Below are positions 1 through 13,435 of a DNA stretch of 64,000 nucleotides, piece after piece. A model generated the notes under the pieces. It made no database searches. It was given only the letters and a program-made list of their open reading frames with translations, and was not told where the DNA came from. Position 1 is the stretch's first letter. Each line of letters begins with the position of its first letter. This stretch comes from Zoroaster sp. YZ-2022. Its lineage: Eukaryota; Echinodermata; Asteroidea; Forcipulatida; Zoroasteridae. The stretch spans positions 21,809,160-21,873,159 of the forward strand of contig CM055837.1 in the NCBI GenBank assembly GCA_029582265.1, given 5' to 3'. A program made the position numbers and the translations under genes.

Positions 1-830
1 CAATGGTACTTTTAATTAATTTCTAAATAAATGTCTGTCCATGTTACAAACATGTAATCTATAGTACTTAGAAAGTTGTCTAATTTTAAACTAATCCTCA
101 GGCACTGGAATGTACAGAACAAGATTGAGTAAAAAGTACTTCATTTATCAATATCATGTTCCTAAATATCACTTTGTGCATTAGGTGTGGAAAGATCCAA
201 ATACATAATTTCGTAAGTTGAGTTGGTAAAATAAGACAAAAGTACGTCAGACCTATAAGAAAATAGATTTGCGTGGTATTGAACTCGTGTACAGTTATCC
301 TTCAAATTACATTGTTGTGACTTCGTATAAGTTTGTAAAATGTCTTAACAAGGTGGATGTGTTCCTTGTGAAAGATGCACTATTGTTCTTGAAGTTGTAT
401 GTGTTAACAGGTGATCAGCAACAGCTAATTAAAGTTATTGCTTGAAGGTGGAGCTTATCGTCACGATCAACAGGACATGAAATCAGAGTTCAAGTTCTAG
501 TTCAGTGACTAATAATACTCATAAAGCAAGGTCATATTCATTATTTACTGCCATAAATGAACCAGTAATTTTTAGTCACTGTGTCATCTTAAACTAGGAC
601 GCCGATTCCATGCCCTGTTTGTAGTCTGCTCTGATCGGCCCGGCGATACTGTCCGCTAACATTTTACACAATTCTGTTTATGGGATTGATGGTCAGTACT
701 ATCCCAATGCGTGCATACAAATAAATAGGTACTTTACTATTAACGTTAATTTGTGCACAAACTGAAGATTTTTTGGAGAAAACAAAAATTACAAAAATAG
801 GTTTAAATGGTGAAAATAGCGTAATTCATG
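1..830. repeat. Dispersed repeat head, copy A
   Basis: Non-coding sequence that recurs nearly unchanged at about 58,405-59,300 and about 45,780-46,700. Shared landmarks, in the same order, are the block around 'ATGTCTGTCCATGTTACAAAC' split by small indels, the 'GGACGCCGATTCCATGCCC' block and the 'GCGTGCATACAAATAAATAG' block. The first ~50 bases contain the inverted end of a MITE family described at 45,475. In all three places this stretch leads directly into the mariner-like fragment. A shorter relative sits at about 8,300-8,540. I see no gene in it. Confidence 0.85.
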
Positions 831-839
831 CTCAATTCC

Positions 840-1650
840 TATAACCAATCTTCCCAAGCCAGATGGACGATAGCCGGTACCGAGAGATATCGTTTTCTGC
901 GGAATATCTCGTAATCAGCGACAAGCTGCTTTTCTCCATGAACGGCAGGTCCAACAAACATAATGTTCTTGAATATGCCAGCAAGACACCCCAGAATTAA
1001 TTTAAGGTTCTTGCCAGTCAACAAAGTGGACTGTTTGGTTGAGACTTTGGAAAGTGGTCAGCTGATCGGACCGTTTTTTCTTTCAAAGGAATGTCAACGG
1101 TAACATGTATCTGCAGATGCTCAATGATAACGTTTACCGCAGCTGCAAGACACTTTGAGCGACAGGTTCATTGAGTTCATCAGGCAGCTCTGTTTTTTAA
1201 TTTTTTTTTTTATGTAAGTCGCCCATCACAAAGGCCAAAAGGCCACTCAAAATTGAGGCTAGCAAGAAAATTAGTCAAGTTAAGGGTGGAGGCTAAGACG
1301 GCATAGCACATATATCGCTTGGTCCGAGATCGTCTGAAGTCTTTGGCGAACGAGTCATCATAAATCAGCCATGGCAATTGGAATGGCCACCAAGATAACC
1401 CCTGACCTCACACCATGTGATTCCCAATTTCCTTTAGGGACATTTGAAGAACAAGGTGTTTGCAACTCCTCCGTGATCTTGATGAATTGCAGGGCTGTAT
1501 TCGAAATAGAGTGGATGCTTTACACGCAATGTTCTGGCTATGGGTAGGACAAGAAAAACAGTGCAGGACGTACTCCGTCGCTGCCAGCTTTGTGTATTCG
1601 AAAGGGAGGTGGGCATGTTGAAGGTGTGGGTGCATAAAAGGGCTATGTTA
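840..1650 (+). pseudogene. Mariner/Tc1-superfamily transposase fragment, copy A
   Basis: Degenerate DDE transposase lacking its N-terminal DNA-binding part; the cleaner copy is at 59,300-60,100. Recognisable pieces in order: an FLRNI...DEA-like first catalytic aspartate region (about 880-920), 'GQLIGPFF' and 'NVNGNMYLQML' (about 1,055-1,120), then a PDLTPCDYFLWGHLKNK-like stretch with the third acidic residue (about 1,400-1,460) and a Leu-rich C-terminus ending before 1,640. Many frameshifts separate the pieces, so no product is possible. No terminal inverted repeats are visible at its edges; it is carried inside the larger repeated block. Confidence 0.75.
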
Positions 1651-3860
1651 GAAGAGATTCTTCTTGAATAATGTCAGTCATTCCTAAAAGAAAATCGGGT
1701 TTATCATGCAGCTTTTCACTGATTATCCTACATACACTGATTAATGCAAACTTGCAAAAAATACGATTTAGTTTGTCATTTTCAATAACAATGTACTCGG
1801 TCATATTAACGACAGCAATGGGTCAATAAAAGGTATCAATGGAAAAGCTAAGGAGTTCCTCTTCTTTGGTAAACTTCATTAAATGGTGTCGAACTAAATA
1901 ACCTTGGCATATTAACCCCTGAATTCGGATTACCTTTTTTTTATACGCACTGTATAGTGACATATGCACTCAACACTATTACGGTATCAAAAATTTGGAT
2001 TACAGAATTTTAGAAAACAGTGGGTGAGGGTAAACAAAAAACTGCAACAACGAAGACTTGGGGACGAAGGCGGCCTGGATGACTTTGAACACACAGATTC
2101 AGCCTATGGATCGCTGGTGTTCCAGTGCCGTTCTGTCCCTACATTCTTCCCATACCAGAGTACGCATTTCCAGAGTGCGTAATATATTATTACATAATGG
2201 GTGTTGCATCTGACCATGAGCTAACAACAACAAATAATAAACATAATAAATAATAAATAAAATGTATACGCTGTTATTATTGGAACCAGACCAAATTTCC
2301 CATACACAAAGTATGGTGGCTAATAGAGCCAGAATCAATTCACCAAATTTTTGTCTGCAATTTTGGACATCGTTTCATAGCTTAAACAAAACAATACAGA
2401 ATTGTGACCGTGGGTTGCTTAAGAACCAGAACCTGTTCTTTTTTGCCTAAAACAAGAATCCTTGCCTTTTAAATAGATGTACTTGTTTGTTATTGACGAG
2501 GACTCAGTTTGTCCAATAGGCAGAAACAGCCGCTGAGTATTAGTGGCGTCAGTTAATTACTGGAACGTGCAAGAGTTGGGCAGAGCTCAGTGATGTACAA
2601 ACCTAGGTGGAGACCATCGCGCTCCGCTCACCAACTGGTTTCAATGGATACTCCAGTTAGCCCTAACTGAGGTGCACCTATAATCCCCTACGGATAATGA
2701 TTTCAATACGAATTGCTTAAATACATACAGTCTCTGTTATCTATGCTGTTGGCGGGAATGTGACCCGCCAATTGCATTTCTTGTATTGAGACTGAGGTTG
2801 TCATTTAATGCATTCTATATTAATACTCCATATGTTATTGGATGTAGAATTTTTAATAAGATTTGTCTCAAGTATAGTTAGAACCGCAGGTGCTGTACAT
2901 AATATCAATATGTATAAACCCAAGCCAACATCACAGAAATATACTACGGAGTTATTTTCGAACTGTACTAGCCGTTTACCGTTTACAGATCTGATGTAGT
3001 CCTGACATCTGCTATGAACAATTTGAGAAGGAGAGCTGTTAATTTGCGAGGGAGCACCGTTATAGAGGAATAAGAGGTAGAGATGGTTGGTTTCGAACAC
3101 AAATTAACGTAAATACAGATGCTCAGTGATTTAAATTTGTATGTAAAGATACTTGTTGTGGCAACTTGATGGCAGTAAAACATGGAGGATATAGTTCAAA
3201 AAGCATGTTATTTTGTTTAGAAAGGGGGTTGCTGATTATATGAGTTATGATGTTTCTTTGGCAAGGTTCTGTGAAAAGTGATGATGGTAAATGTAGAAGC
3301 AGTTACTTTGTTTTATTTGGTTCGGTCCTACTTGCAGAGGATCAATCTTCGGTGCCCAGGCCCTGCCCAGAATCCCAGTGAGGTATTCCCATGTGCAGCA
3401 GTACTACAGTATGAAATACTAACGTTATTCGAAAGTTATTGACCATCACGTTTCCGCATGAATTGTGGAAGCTTATTTTTGAAATCGGATCTCGCCAAAT
3501 TTTAAGCTGTGTATATTCTTTCCTATTCTCAGTAAGCATGTGGCTATTCCCAAATTCACTCTGCAAGCTAAAATAATGAAAATAGGCTAAATATACCTGG
3601 TATGTGTTCAACGATTTCGATGCGTGAGTGATTGTGGCGTCTGCTACGATGACTGTAGCCAGGCACCGCTTGTTGTTGTGCGATCGTGCTTTATGGCGCG
3701 TGTGTGTTACCATGCACACCGTAAAGACACAGGTACAGAGTTTTGTGCGGGATAAGAAAGGGCCCGCACAGATTTCACGCTGCCATACTGGAAGTCTAAT
3801 GGGTGGGGACGATAAGCACACTAACAATACTAGGGCTTTCCGTTAACCCGTATCAAGGAA
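1650..3860. repeat. Non-coding middle of the 5.7-kb direct repeat, copy A
   Basis: Aligns along its length with about 60,100-62,280. It includes AT-rich simple sequence near 2,230-2,265 (ATAAATAATAAA-like) and no domain I recognise on either strand. Short reading frames here are not conserved in the other copy, which argues against coding. Confidence 0.7.
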
Positions 3861-3869
3861 TAATAATCA

Positions 3870-5770
3870 TGAAACTCTACTATGGGAAGGTGGTAGCTGA
3901 AAATATATTGTCTGACATTCACATTAATTTAGATATCATTAAAGATGCCATCTCAAGTTCAAAACAATAATAGTCTGGTATCGACATGATTTACAGACGA
4001 AATTCTGAAAAATGGTGGCGGTGTCTTGACATGTCTACTTTATCTTTGTTCAATAAAATAATTTGTCTCGAGACAATTCCATCTGAATGGAATAAAGGTT
4101 ATCATTCCTATTTTCAAAAAGGTATTATGCGTAGAATCTTAATAACTACAGAGGTATCTTGGCTAACATCATGTATACCCAAAATTTTCAATCAATATTA
4201 TTACAATTCTATTTCGAGCTTCCTTGAACAGGATAACATTCTTTCCGGAAGTCCAGAATTTAGGTCATCTCGGCGTTGTGAAGATTACACATTTGCTATC
4301 AAAACACAACTGCTTGTCGCCTTGCAGAAGGAAGGAACCCTATTTAGCCTTCCTGGACTTCCGTAAGGCGACCGACACTGTTTGGAGAGAGATAGGTTAT
4401 TAAGGGCGGCATGGGACATCGGTTTACAGGTAAAATTTGGAGGGTTATTGATAGTTTTTATAACTAAAGTTCAGGGACGAGTTAGAATGGGAAATTGAAA
4501 CATACTTTTTTGATATTATTGGTGAAGAATTAAACAAGGATGTGTGCTCTGCCTGTGTTATTCTTTAAGCTTCTTTAAACACACCAGATTTAGGTGTTCG
4601 TATTCATAATGCTTGTATGTGGGTAGTTTATTTTGGGCAGATGACGTGGTTTTAATGGCTAACGATGAAAATGAATTAAAATAAATTACTTGACCCTGGC
4701 TGCTAACTTCTGTAAAATTTGGGAAACTCGATTTTAATCACAAAAAATCTAATGTTTTCTTACTAGCATTGTCAATATAGCGTATCAATAAGAATTAAAG
4801 TTTGGAAGATGGGGAGCACCATATTTCGGAGTCGCGTCCATATAAATACTTAGGTGTGCATAATGGTCAGGGGTCTTTCGGGCCACGTCCACATTAGCGA
4901 AACTATCAAGAAAGGTAGCCAAAGGCTTTGCCGTACATTAAATCTATCATCGACAACTTTGATGAATTTCAATCGTGTATATTATGGGATATTCATGGAA
5001 AATAATTGCTCTTCCTCTATTAATTATGCCTGCGCGGTTGCGGGTTTGACTCAAGCAAACAAGGCTGAACAAAATTGAAAGTATTCAGTTGCAAATGGCG
5101 CGCTACATCCTTAAGGCCCTAGAAACACACCGAAGGAAGCATTATATAATTGATCTGGGATGGGGTGCCTATCAAAGGTTTCTCAAAAGACCATGGGGTC
5201 AAATGCCTTGATCACCTTTACACATGGATAAGCACCGTTGGTCAAAATTTCATGTTAAATACCTTCCTTAATCTTTCGGAAGAGGATAGATTGCGGTATA
5301 ATTTTCTCAATAACATTCCAAAAGACATGCGCTGATTGCAACTTCGATATTTGAATATCATTTGATAACGCTCGCATAGGGGACGTCCTAAACAAAGTCA
5401 ATGGGTTAAATCTTTTTAATTACGTTATTAACGAAAATTATGTTCAATTTTTGGCATGATGAGATTAATAGGAAGTCATCACTTAAGGATTACGCATCTA
5501 TCCAAGTGCTGTCCTGGTCTGGAGAATTGCCATGACAAAACAGATTTCCAATAGGCCAGAGTGCTTAAATTCAGGCTTCTCCCCAATGATATAAGAACCG
5601 ATAGATATAATAGATTAGAAGAAAATTAATCTCCATGAATCGTATTGATGTTGCAGAATTATTTATGTCAAGTAACTTAGATATTCAGTTGAACCTTACA
5701 TTAGGTGATGATGTATCAATTAATCCAAACAAATGTGATATTGACCAATATTACTGTAACTTTTGATGAT
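3870..5770 (+). pseudogene. LINE (non-LTR retrotransposon) reverse transcriptase, copy A
   Basis: 5'-truncated, heavily frameshifted LINE pol. The same gene is much easier to read in copy B at 62,285-64,000. Visible here: the SPGID/DMI..EILKNGG palm start (about 3,975-4,020), an IPSEWNKG segment (about 4,080), an FLDFRKA-like aspartate motif near 4,350, the catalytic motif as WADD (about 4,630-4,650) and the post-RT region with INYACA and LQMARYILKA (about 5,020-5,120). Endonuclease and ORF1 are absent. Similarity fades after about 5,770 in a short AT-rich tail. Confidence 0.85.
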
Positions 5771-5779
5771 TTTTGTAAA

Positions 5780-7640
5780 ATGCCCGCAAGCGTGCATAGA
5801 GCTAGAAGCTGACTTGCGTAATTGATCTTTATAATTATATGCCTTGTTTACTGCAGTTGCTGTTAATTCTTTATAGCTATTATTGTATTGTTTTCATTAA
5901 TATATAAAAGGCATTGTGTTTAAAGATGATGGTCGCTTGCAGAGCTTGAACTGCAGCTGGTTCATCAACTGCGTTTATTCACCGTCTCAAATCCACTGCG
6001 CGGGTGGAGGGATTTTGACATAGACGGATTCTCTTGTCAACTTTGACATGTTTCTAAATCAATTGTTTTCATGTTTTCATTTCTCTTTTTGCGTATGGTT
6101 TACAAGTCTGTTGCGTTGTTGGGGTGTTAGGAGATAGCCTCTTCGCCTATCACCGAAACCTACACTGTTGGAACCTTGGGTTCGGAGCTTTAGCCAGCAC
6201 GGACTGCAGGGTGAGACGCGCAATTGTTGTTGGATGATTTTCTGCTTATGTTTTGACATTAGTAAACGTTGATTAAATGTTTGAGCTTGTTGGTTAAATG
6301 TTTTTAAACTGACTGTTGTGTGTGGTTCGCATGTGGTCCGTGTTGGTTGAGGTTTTGACCAGCGTTCTAACGGTGTACACAGTTTTGTCAAATCATCTTT
6401 AGACACAAGACTTCGTGCAATTTATTTTGCAATTTATTTTGTAAATATCCATTTACTTGATATTATTTATTATTTGTATTTGACGAAGCAAAAAGCGAAT
6501 CGCGGGATATAGGCCTACATTGGTTCGTATCCATTTTGTTGTTTTGCTCACCCTACACTCAGTAGACCTACCTGGCATTTGTGGCAGATCTACATGGCAT
6601 ATGGTTATCTCGCATACGACGGTGCGGCGTATCAATGCGTCCCTTCGTTCAGCTCCATGCGTTCGCTTTGTTTCGCTTCGTGTACTATTATTTAAATTTT
6701 ATTTTTATTAAATATTGTTATTTTTTATAAATATTAATTATTGTAACTTATGTGTACTTAGAAATTGTTTTAGTGGATGCACCGATATTTAGCCACATCG
6801 TGTGCACTGTTTCAAAGTGTAATTCAAATAAATAAATGATAAACCAAAACTGGTAAACCGCACACAGCGGAGCACCTATCTACCGCAGGATCGGGGTTGC
6901 ACAGCTTGCAACTCTTTCGTAACTGGGAAAACAACGCACCCGTGTATGGGCGTCTGAGACAGACAAAACACCGTCACTCTTTTGTATAATATAGGTGTGG
7001 GTGGAATTGGCAGAATTAATTTAATATTCTTACATGAGGATTTTATGTATTTTGTTTTTACTAAACACATGGATATATATTTTAGAAGACAGATAGTGGG
7101 CTACATAATATTTAGAAATAAGCTGAACTTGGAACTAATATATATATGTTTCTCTTTGGACTGCTTAGCCCAGTGAGTTCGATCAACCCAAGAGGGATTG
7201 GGGTCAGGGAGGATACCATAGGTTTGTTACTACTTGGACCATGATCGACCCCATGTGTGGAAGTCGGGCCCGTCTACTCCCATTTGAGTCTGGTTAACAT
7301 TGAGTAGTAGTTGGGGCCTCTGAGGTCGTATCGACCATATAAATTATTATATATACATATTTGTCGTATTCAAAAATTGCTAGTCACATTATGGGATAAA
7401 TAACCTAAAATAACAAATCATCATCCGGTATGAAAAAAAATCATTTAAATATGTCAATAAACGAGTTTGAACTAAGCCCAAAATACATAAGTGGTTCACA
7501 TGTGTTTTATTGGATCTCGAAACAAACTGCCGCAGATGTTCACCTATTGGAACATGGAAGTAAACATTGTTGTTTGATGTCATGAAACTTGGGTTTCGCA
7601 GCAATAAAAGCAACCTTCTTCATAGAGAGAAAAAAAGACA
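5780..7640. other. No recognisable gene
   Basis: Mostly AT-rich unique-looking sequence. I see no domain, no splice-consistent exon and no clear repeat. The short palindromic pieces around 7,180-7,330 (for example GGTCGTATCGACC) are not supported further. Confidence 0.5.
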
Positions 7641-8110
7641 ATGTTCGGCAATTGCGGTTAAAATGCATTTATTTTGATGTCCATGAAACTTCGGGTTTCA
7701 CCAGCAATAAAGTAACCTTCTTCATGAGAGAAAAAGAAAATTTTCAGGTACGGATTTAAAAATACTTACCCCCAAAACACGGGCGAGTGGTCTTAGCAAA
7801 ATCATATTTCCTCATTTTCTTTTTCCACACCCACAATGTTAACCACTATTTATGAAGTGTCCTGTCACGTTATTATGTCTTAAAGTTGTTCCAACTTGAA
7901 TATTTCCCATTTGGGTAAATCTCTGCTTTCTCATAAACCATCCATTATGTTTTGGGTTTGTTGGGTTTTTTTTTTTTTTTTTTTTTCTTATTTGTTTGAA
8001 ACTGCCAAGGATATTTCCCTTTAACTATTGGAGTGACTTCGGAAAATGGATTTCTTAAAAAAAAAAAAAAGCAAATGTTTTAAGATACAAATTTACAACT
8101 GCCAGGATAT
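7640..8110. repeat. Dispersed repeat with 'CACGTTATTATG' units and homopolymers
   Basis: Short imperfect units contain 'GTCACGTTATTATG' followed by a 'TTTCC...' block. Similar units occur at 18,460-18,950, 19,500-19,640 and about 26,450-26,490. A run of about 20 T at 7,968-7,987 and about 14 A near 8,057 interrupt it. No coding potential is visible. Confidence 0.5.
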
Positions 8111-8299
8111 TCTTCAAATATTATTGAAGGGGGATGAAACATGAGCGTTTCAAAATTGTAGTTCTTTCCTTTTATTGTTTTTTCCATTAATAATTTCCAC
8201 TGCTTTTTTATTGTATTAGTATCCAGATATTTTTCTGTTTATTAATTAAGTATAATAAATAGATTACATCAATCAATCTTTGTTTTATTTTGTTTACTA

Positions 8300-8545
8300 A
8301 GTGTTATTATTATAACCAATCGGAAGGATAAAGGGACAATATCGTCACTTGATCAAACAGGGCATGGAAATTTTGGGTGCTAGTTTTTAGATTAACTCAT
8401 TGACTGAAAATAATACATTATAAGGTCATATTACCCTTGCTGCTACATAAATGAGGCAGTATATTTTCAGTGAATTTTCAGTCGGTGTGTTCATCTTAAA
8501 CTAGGACACCGATTCCATACCTTTGATAATTGCTCCATCAATGAC
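8300..8545. repeat. Fragment of the repeat-head family
   Basis: Resembles 430-620, 49,130-49,330 and 52,920-53,110. It shares the 'GACTGAAAATAATA' and 'GCTGCATAAATGAG'-type words and the 'AGGACACCGATTCCAT' block. It is a stand-alone diverged fragment without a gene. Confidence 0.65.
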
Positions 8546-8549
8546 GATA

Positions 8550-9200
8550 CTGCCCCTTTAAGTTCTACTCTGATGATACTAGGTAATTGTCCACATAAAC
8601 AGACCTTTCGGTGACACCTGATTATGCATCTGTCGAGACTTTTTGTCTGTAAAGCCTTAAGTCAAATATGTCTTTAAAGGCGGTTTAGATTCAGGGCAGT
8701 TGGAATATACTGACAGTTTATCTGATTTCACATGACTCAGTCTCAGTAGCGGTCCCCATGACAGACTACATCATGACAGTCATGTCGACGCTCCTCCCTG
8801 CTGTACTAGTATAGATGGTGAGATTTGCCTCTTATGCGAATTAGAGATATCAGATTCTATTTTCGGGTCAACAAGGGAATAGACCAAACGTTCAAAACAT
8901 CCAGGATTATTGACGCGAGTTCTCTCCTGCTAACCATAGCAACAAACGTGGCCGGGAATGGGCTGTTGCCATGAACTTCTGGGGTCGTCTGACCCCACAA
9001 AATACTTTCTGGTTTCAAAGCAGTGTTGGAGGGCTGCTGGCGGGACCCGCCTGTCTGATGACTCTTGTTTGCCAATTTCATTGCATATTTTTGGATGCAA
9101 TTTGCAAACACTGCCGTCATTTTGAGGTTCAGAGGGTGAGGTCACTTTGTCAGGCCGTCCACACCCCAAGTATTGCTGGGCTGGCCTCCTGATCTACCAT
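8550..9200. repeat. Dispersed repeat family R2, copy 1
   Basis: Starts near 'GTTCTACTCTGATGATAC' and runs through 'GTCTTTAAAGGCGGTTTA' and 'GTGTTGGAGGGCTGCTGGCG'. Two other copies lie at 15,416-16,745 and 19,910-21,000, both interrupted by insertions that this copy lacks, so this is the empty-site reference. No conserved reading frame crosses the copies. Confidence 0.75.
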
Positions 9201-10140
9201 TGTTTGATTATATATAAACATAAGGTTTGTTGGCCCTCGCCTCATCTCACGATATGCAAAAACGTTAATTCTATCACCGTGGACAAATGGTTAAAAACTA
9301 TTCCAAGAAGTGCGTAGAATGAGAGTGACGACTGATTATAAAGATTCAGACTTTGTCAAACTCAGCACGAGAGAAGAATGTATGCTAAACAGCCTATAGA
9401 GGGTTGTGGATATGAATATTTGATACTAGATGAGGTGTATGATTTAACCATAAGAAGTTTTAAAATCCGATTAAGAAGGTTAAACAATTAATAAACATTT
9501 TAAAATGAAAATGATAATAAATTCACAATATTTTTTAAGTTGCAAGATTTATTTCTGAATAACATAAAAATATATGACATGGGGTTAAAAAAAGACAAAA
9601 GGAAATTGATGTTTTATATTAGTTAAACAAAGTTACGAAACAAAATTGATACAATTGTATTATTATTAAACGTAATACAAATGTTGACGAAGTTTATATA
9701 AGAAAATAACTTTCAGTGTAAGAGTGGGTACCAGTTAACGTTGGTAAATATGACCTCAACAAGAATTAAATGAAAGTTAATAGAAGATGAATGTGATTTG
9801 GGTAGTTGGTATAGTGACGATGAACAGCGTATGAGGGCGCACGCAGTAACAATTATAAACATTAAAATGATGCTGTATTGACTGTGCGCGACATATATAC
9901 ATGACACTTGATGCATAGTACAAACACATGGTCAATAAACTATAATATGACACGTAGACAATGGACAAGATGCACCAGCACGAAGCGCCCACAAAATGGC
10001 TAACAGTACAAAATAAAAACTACCAAGACAAACAGCAAAAGGGCGATATGTGAAGATCACAAAAACCTAATTGAAATCAATGTGGACGACGACTTGATCA
10101 AGAAGAAAAACTGGAAATGTGAGGACGAACTAGCCTAGTA
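9200..10140. other. No recognisable gene, AT-rich
   Basis: AT-rich sequence without domains, obvious repeats or splice-consistent exons. The short minus-strand frames at 9,713-9,992 have no recognisable content. Confidence 0.5.
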
Positions 10141-10149
10141 GTAGTACAA

Positions 10150-10370
10150 GCAAAGATCGGAAGCAACAAGTATTAACGGGCTGGCCCTCTGTTCTACCAT
10201 TATAACGTAATCCACTCAATCACTATCAATTCGGTGCTGAAAAAGCCCTGTCTTTCTCTGATCTGACAAACCAACCTTACATTTCTTACTTCGAGGCCTT
10301 GTATAGCAACGCAGTTTATATGTGTTATTACACAGGGTCATGCATCTGACCATAAAACTCTATAATATGA
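10150..10370. repeat. Diverged member of repeat family R3
   Basis: Resembles 22,140-22,395, 23,366-23,645 and 24,716-24,975. It shares 'CGGGC.GGCCCTCTGTTCTACCATTATAACG' in interrupted form, a 'GTGCTGAA..AGTCCTG'-like block and the 'TTCG(T)A..GAGGC' end. More diverged than the three copies near the LDLa gene. Confidence 0.55.
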
Positions 10371-11079
10371 AGGTAATGTAGAAATGACCCAAATGCTGTT
10401 ATTATAAAGCTATTTTGACTCAGTAACAGCCATGTTGGTTACACAAACCACGGCTTCAAATCTTACCAAGTCTGACCTAATCAGCAGTTCTCCAGTCTTT
10501 CTGTTCCGCAAATTATCCGTTACCTGGCTATAATAATGCGGGGTTTAATCTCTCCCCAAAATACAAGCCATTCAGAAGACTAATAAAAGTTAGGCCCCTC
10601 GGTTTCGAAACAGGAGCGGGGACGGGGTGCCAAGCCATGCTGCTCTGTTCGGCATCATTGTAACAAGTCATTTTAAACTTCTCGCGCCCAAGAGGCTGAC
10701 AGAAAAGAGTCGACAGAAATGCGACAACCGAATACAATAAGTAAAATCTGGCGGTCTGAGTGAAAACCAATATGATTATATCGCTCCAAAAACTTGAAAA
10801 ACTCTTTATAACCAAATGGCGCAGATTTATAACACAAAAGCATTTTGGTAAATTCCATGGGGTAATGTTGAACGGTGTCAAGCATTTGGCTATAAAGTAT
10901 GCGAGTCTACTATTTTGAAACTGTTGAATTTCTCTGTGATGTAAGTAATGCATCATAATGTTTACTATACACTGATTATATTATAACATTTCAACTCCAG
11001 TTGATTGCCTACGCATTTACGAGGCAGGTGCAATCATGATCATTTACAATGATACACAAATCATAACAGAATAGAGTTC

Positions 11080-11995
11080 GCAAGAAGAGTTGCCAAATTT
11101 ATTTGGGAATTATTTCGAACAATTTTCTTAGATCCAAGAGTCCGTTCGCTTGTTATCAACTTACATGGGCAGGATGCCTTTGTTGTGTATTACCGGTGCC
11201 ATTTTAAAATGGAAACATTTCGTTACCCGCAATACAATTAATTAGACTGTTTTATGGCATCGATTGATCTAAATGACGCATACTTCTGTGTATTGCCAAA
11301 GAACATTGGAAATGTTTACGCTTCATAACAGCAAAATAAAGTATACAAGATCACCTGTCTTGCCGTTTGGTTTGGCATGCCCATGATTATTTACAAAGTG
11401 ATGAAACCCTTGGTCAGTTCACTTTAGAATAATGGGCCATAGGTCATGTGATTATATTGATGACTCGCTACTGGTTGGTCCAAAACATACCAAGAATGTG
11501 CTGAAATTGTTCTATCCAGAACAACCCTTTGTAAAGATTTGGGGTTTACTCATCTAAAACAACAACAAATCAATTCCTAACGCCATGTCAGCAGAATTGG
11601 TTTTCTCAGTTTTAACTTGAATTCAGTCTATATGACAAATTCTTTAACCGCCCTCATAAGTTGAAAAGATTGTCGACAATCCCAAAACTCACTGATTGGA
11701 AATTTTTGATGAGAATTTTACTCATGTTATTGGGTTATTGGTTTCCTGTGAACTCCTTTTCTTCATGGGCTGTATTTAAAGACCAATGAAAACAAAAGAA
11801 CAATAGAGGAGAACAAAAGCGTTACCTGAAAACGATAGTAAATTTTGAAATGAAATTTCTAAAAGAGGCCCTATCAAATTTATATTGGTGGATTATTAAC
11901 CTGCCACTATCGGCTGCCCCAATGCATAGACATACGCCTAAATATAGCCAGCCGATGTCTCGACACTAAAGGCTGGGATGAAACACTAACAACAG
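11080..11995 (+). pseudogene. DIRS-like retrotransposon reverse transcriptase/RNase H relic
   Basis: Reverse transcriptase of the DIRS/Ngaro type, the retrotransposons that integrate with a tyrosine recombinase. Pieces in order: FVVYYRCHFKMETF-like stretch (about 11,180-11,220), 'FMASIDLNDAYFCVLPK' at about 11,250 (motif A, with the aspartate), CLPFGLACP (about 11,360-11,390), the catalytic 'YIDDSLLVG' at about 11,450-11,480, and an NLPLSAAPMHRHTPKYSQP-like RNase H-side stretch at about 11,900-11,960. Frameshifts and stops separate them. No tyrosine recombinase, gag or split repeat is visible within a few kb, so this is a fragment. The preceding 10,380-11,080 holds only a weakly similar upstream piece. 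Confidence 0.75.
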
Positions 11996-11999
11996 TTTT

Positions 12000-12625
12000 G
12001 GAGCTCTAAATCAAAGATAAGTAGATTCATTAACCAGTGAAAATCTGCGAGACTCCTGGTGCATGGATCGTATCTGGTTAACTGTGTCGTACCTACAAGG
12101 CTCATAAAATACTGTGGATCTCGAAACTTTCGAGTTGGTTTAGAATGGAAAACACCACTGTTTTGTTGTTGACTGTTTCTTAAGATTATAAAGACGTTTC
12201 TTAAATCTAGCAATGATGTAATTGCATCTTGCCTCCAGTTGTAATAAGTCTCCGTATGTAACACGCCAGGTGACTGAGCTTTTGTAATTAAATACAATTA
12301 CATTAGAATGGTCCACATGAATGCTTGCTTGCTTGCTTGCTTGTTTATTTTTCTCACATAAATAAGCATAACCATGCATTAGAATACAAATTGTTGCCTT
12401 TGTGACACGCAGTCAAGGTTTTCAAAAATGCTTAAATTGCTAGGACACATGTATTTTTCCTTTTCAACCAAACCTGCTTCCTGTCTCCTCCCCTTGAGGG
12501 ATCATCTGAGGGCGATGGCCTGTCTTCTTATCTGGGAGGCACTCAAGAAAACAATGAGTTTCAGATAAAATACCCCAGTGTCATTGCATCCTGGTGAATA
12601 ACCACCAGACAGGATTTACATGTTG
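12000..12625. other. No recognisable gene
   Basis: A short (CTTG)n run at about 12,325-12,345 is the only simple structure. Minus-strand frames here show no domain. Confidence 0.5.
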
Positions 12626-12629
12626 GCGC

Positions 12630-13435
12630 TCAGGTAAACTACTCTTCTGTATTAATACTATCCCTAGTCAAGCAAGACTTACCTATAACAGGTGCATTTA
12701 ACTTGAGACCTTAACCTCGATACTCCTACCGATTTAAACCCCAACCCACATATGGGATGTGACTAAAGTGCATTTAACCGAGACAAATAACAACCATACA
12801 ATGCTCCATACATATGGGATGTGACTAGGTGCATTTTAACTTGAGACCGCCAACACCTCCAATACTCCACTTATAGGATGCAGCTAGTGCATTTAACTGA
12901 GACGCTAACACCTCATTCTCCATACACCAGGATGTGACTAGGTACATTGTGCCCCTTTAAATTTGGGAAAAGACCGCCAACACCTCGATACTCCATACAC
13001 CATGGGATGTGACTAAGGTGCATTTAACGAGACCTTCAGCCTCGATACTCGCCATATGGGATTCAACGACTAGGTGCATTTAACTTGAGACAGCCAACAC
13101 CTCAATGCTCCCATACATATGGGATGCCAGCTAAAGTGCATTTAACTTGAGACCGTCAACACCTCGATACTCCCATACATATAGGGATGGCTAAGGTGCA
13201 TTTAACTTGAGACCATAACACCTCGATACTCCCATACATATAGGATGCTGACTAAGAGTGCAAAATTTAACTTGAGACCCCAAGGTCAACACCTCGATAC
13301 TCCCATACATATGGGATGTGACTTCAAATTCATTTTATTTGAGACCATGTACCTCGTACTCCCGCATATGGGGATGTAGCTAAAGTGCAGCTAGCTTGAG
13401 ACCATCAACACCTCAATGCTCCCATACATATAGGT
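12630..13435. repeat. Minisatellite, unit about 61 bp
   Basis: About 12-13 imperfect head-to-tail units built on 'CACCTCGATACTCCCATACA' then 'TATGGGATGTGACTAAGGTG' then 'CATTTAACTTGAGACCGTCA'. Unit length varies through many one- to four-base insertions and losses, more than substitutions, which looks partly like uncorrected long-read noise. The short palindrome CATATG lies in each unit. Confidence 0.85.

Noticed and set aside
3342..3827. 161-codon minus-strand ORF
   Set aside because: Not preserved in the matching part of copy B (about 61,780-62,258), where the frame is broken and different.
10528..10956. 142-codon minus-strand ORF
   Set aside because: No recognisable domain; it lies opposite a weakly similar DIRS upstream region on the plus strand.
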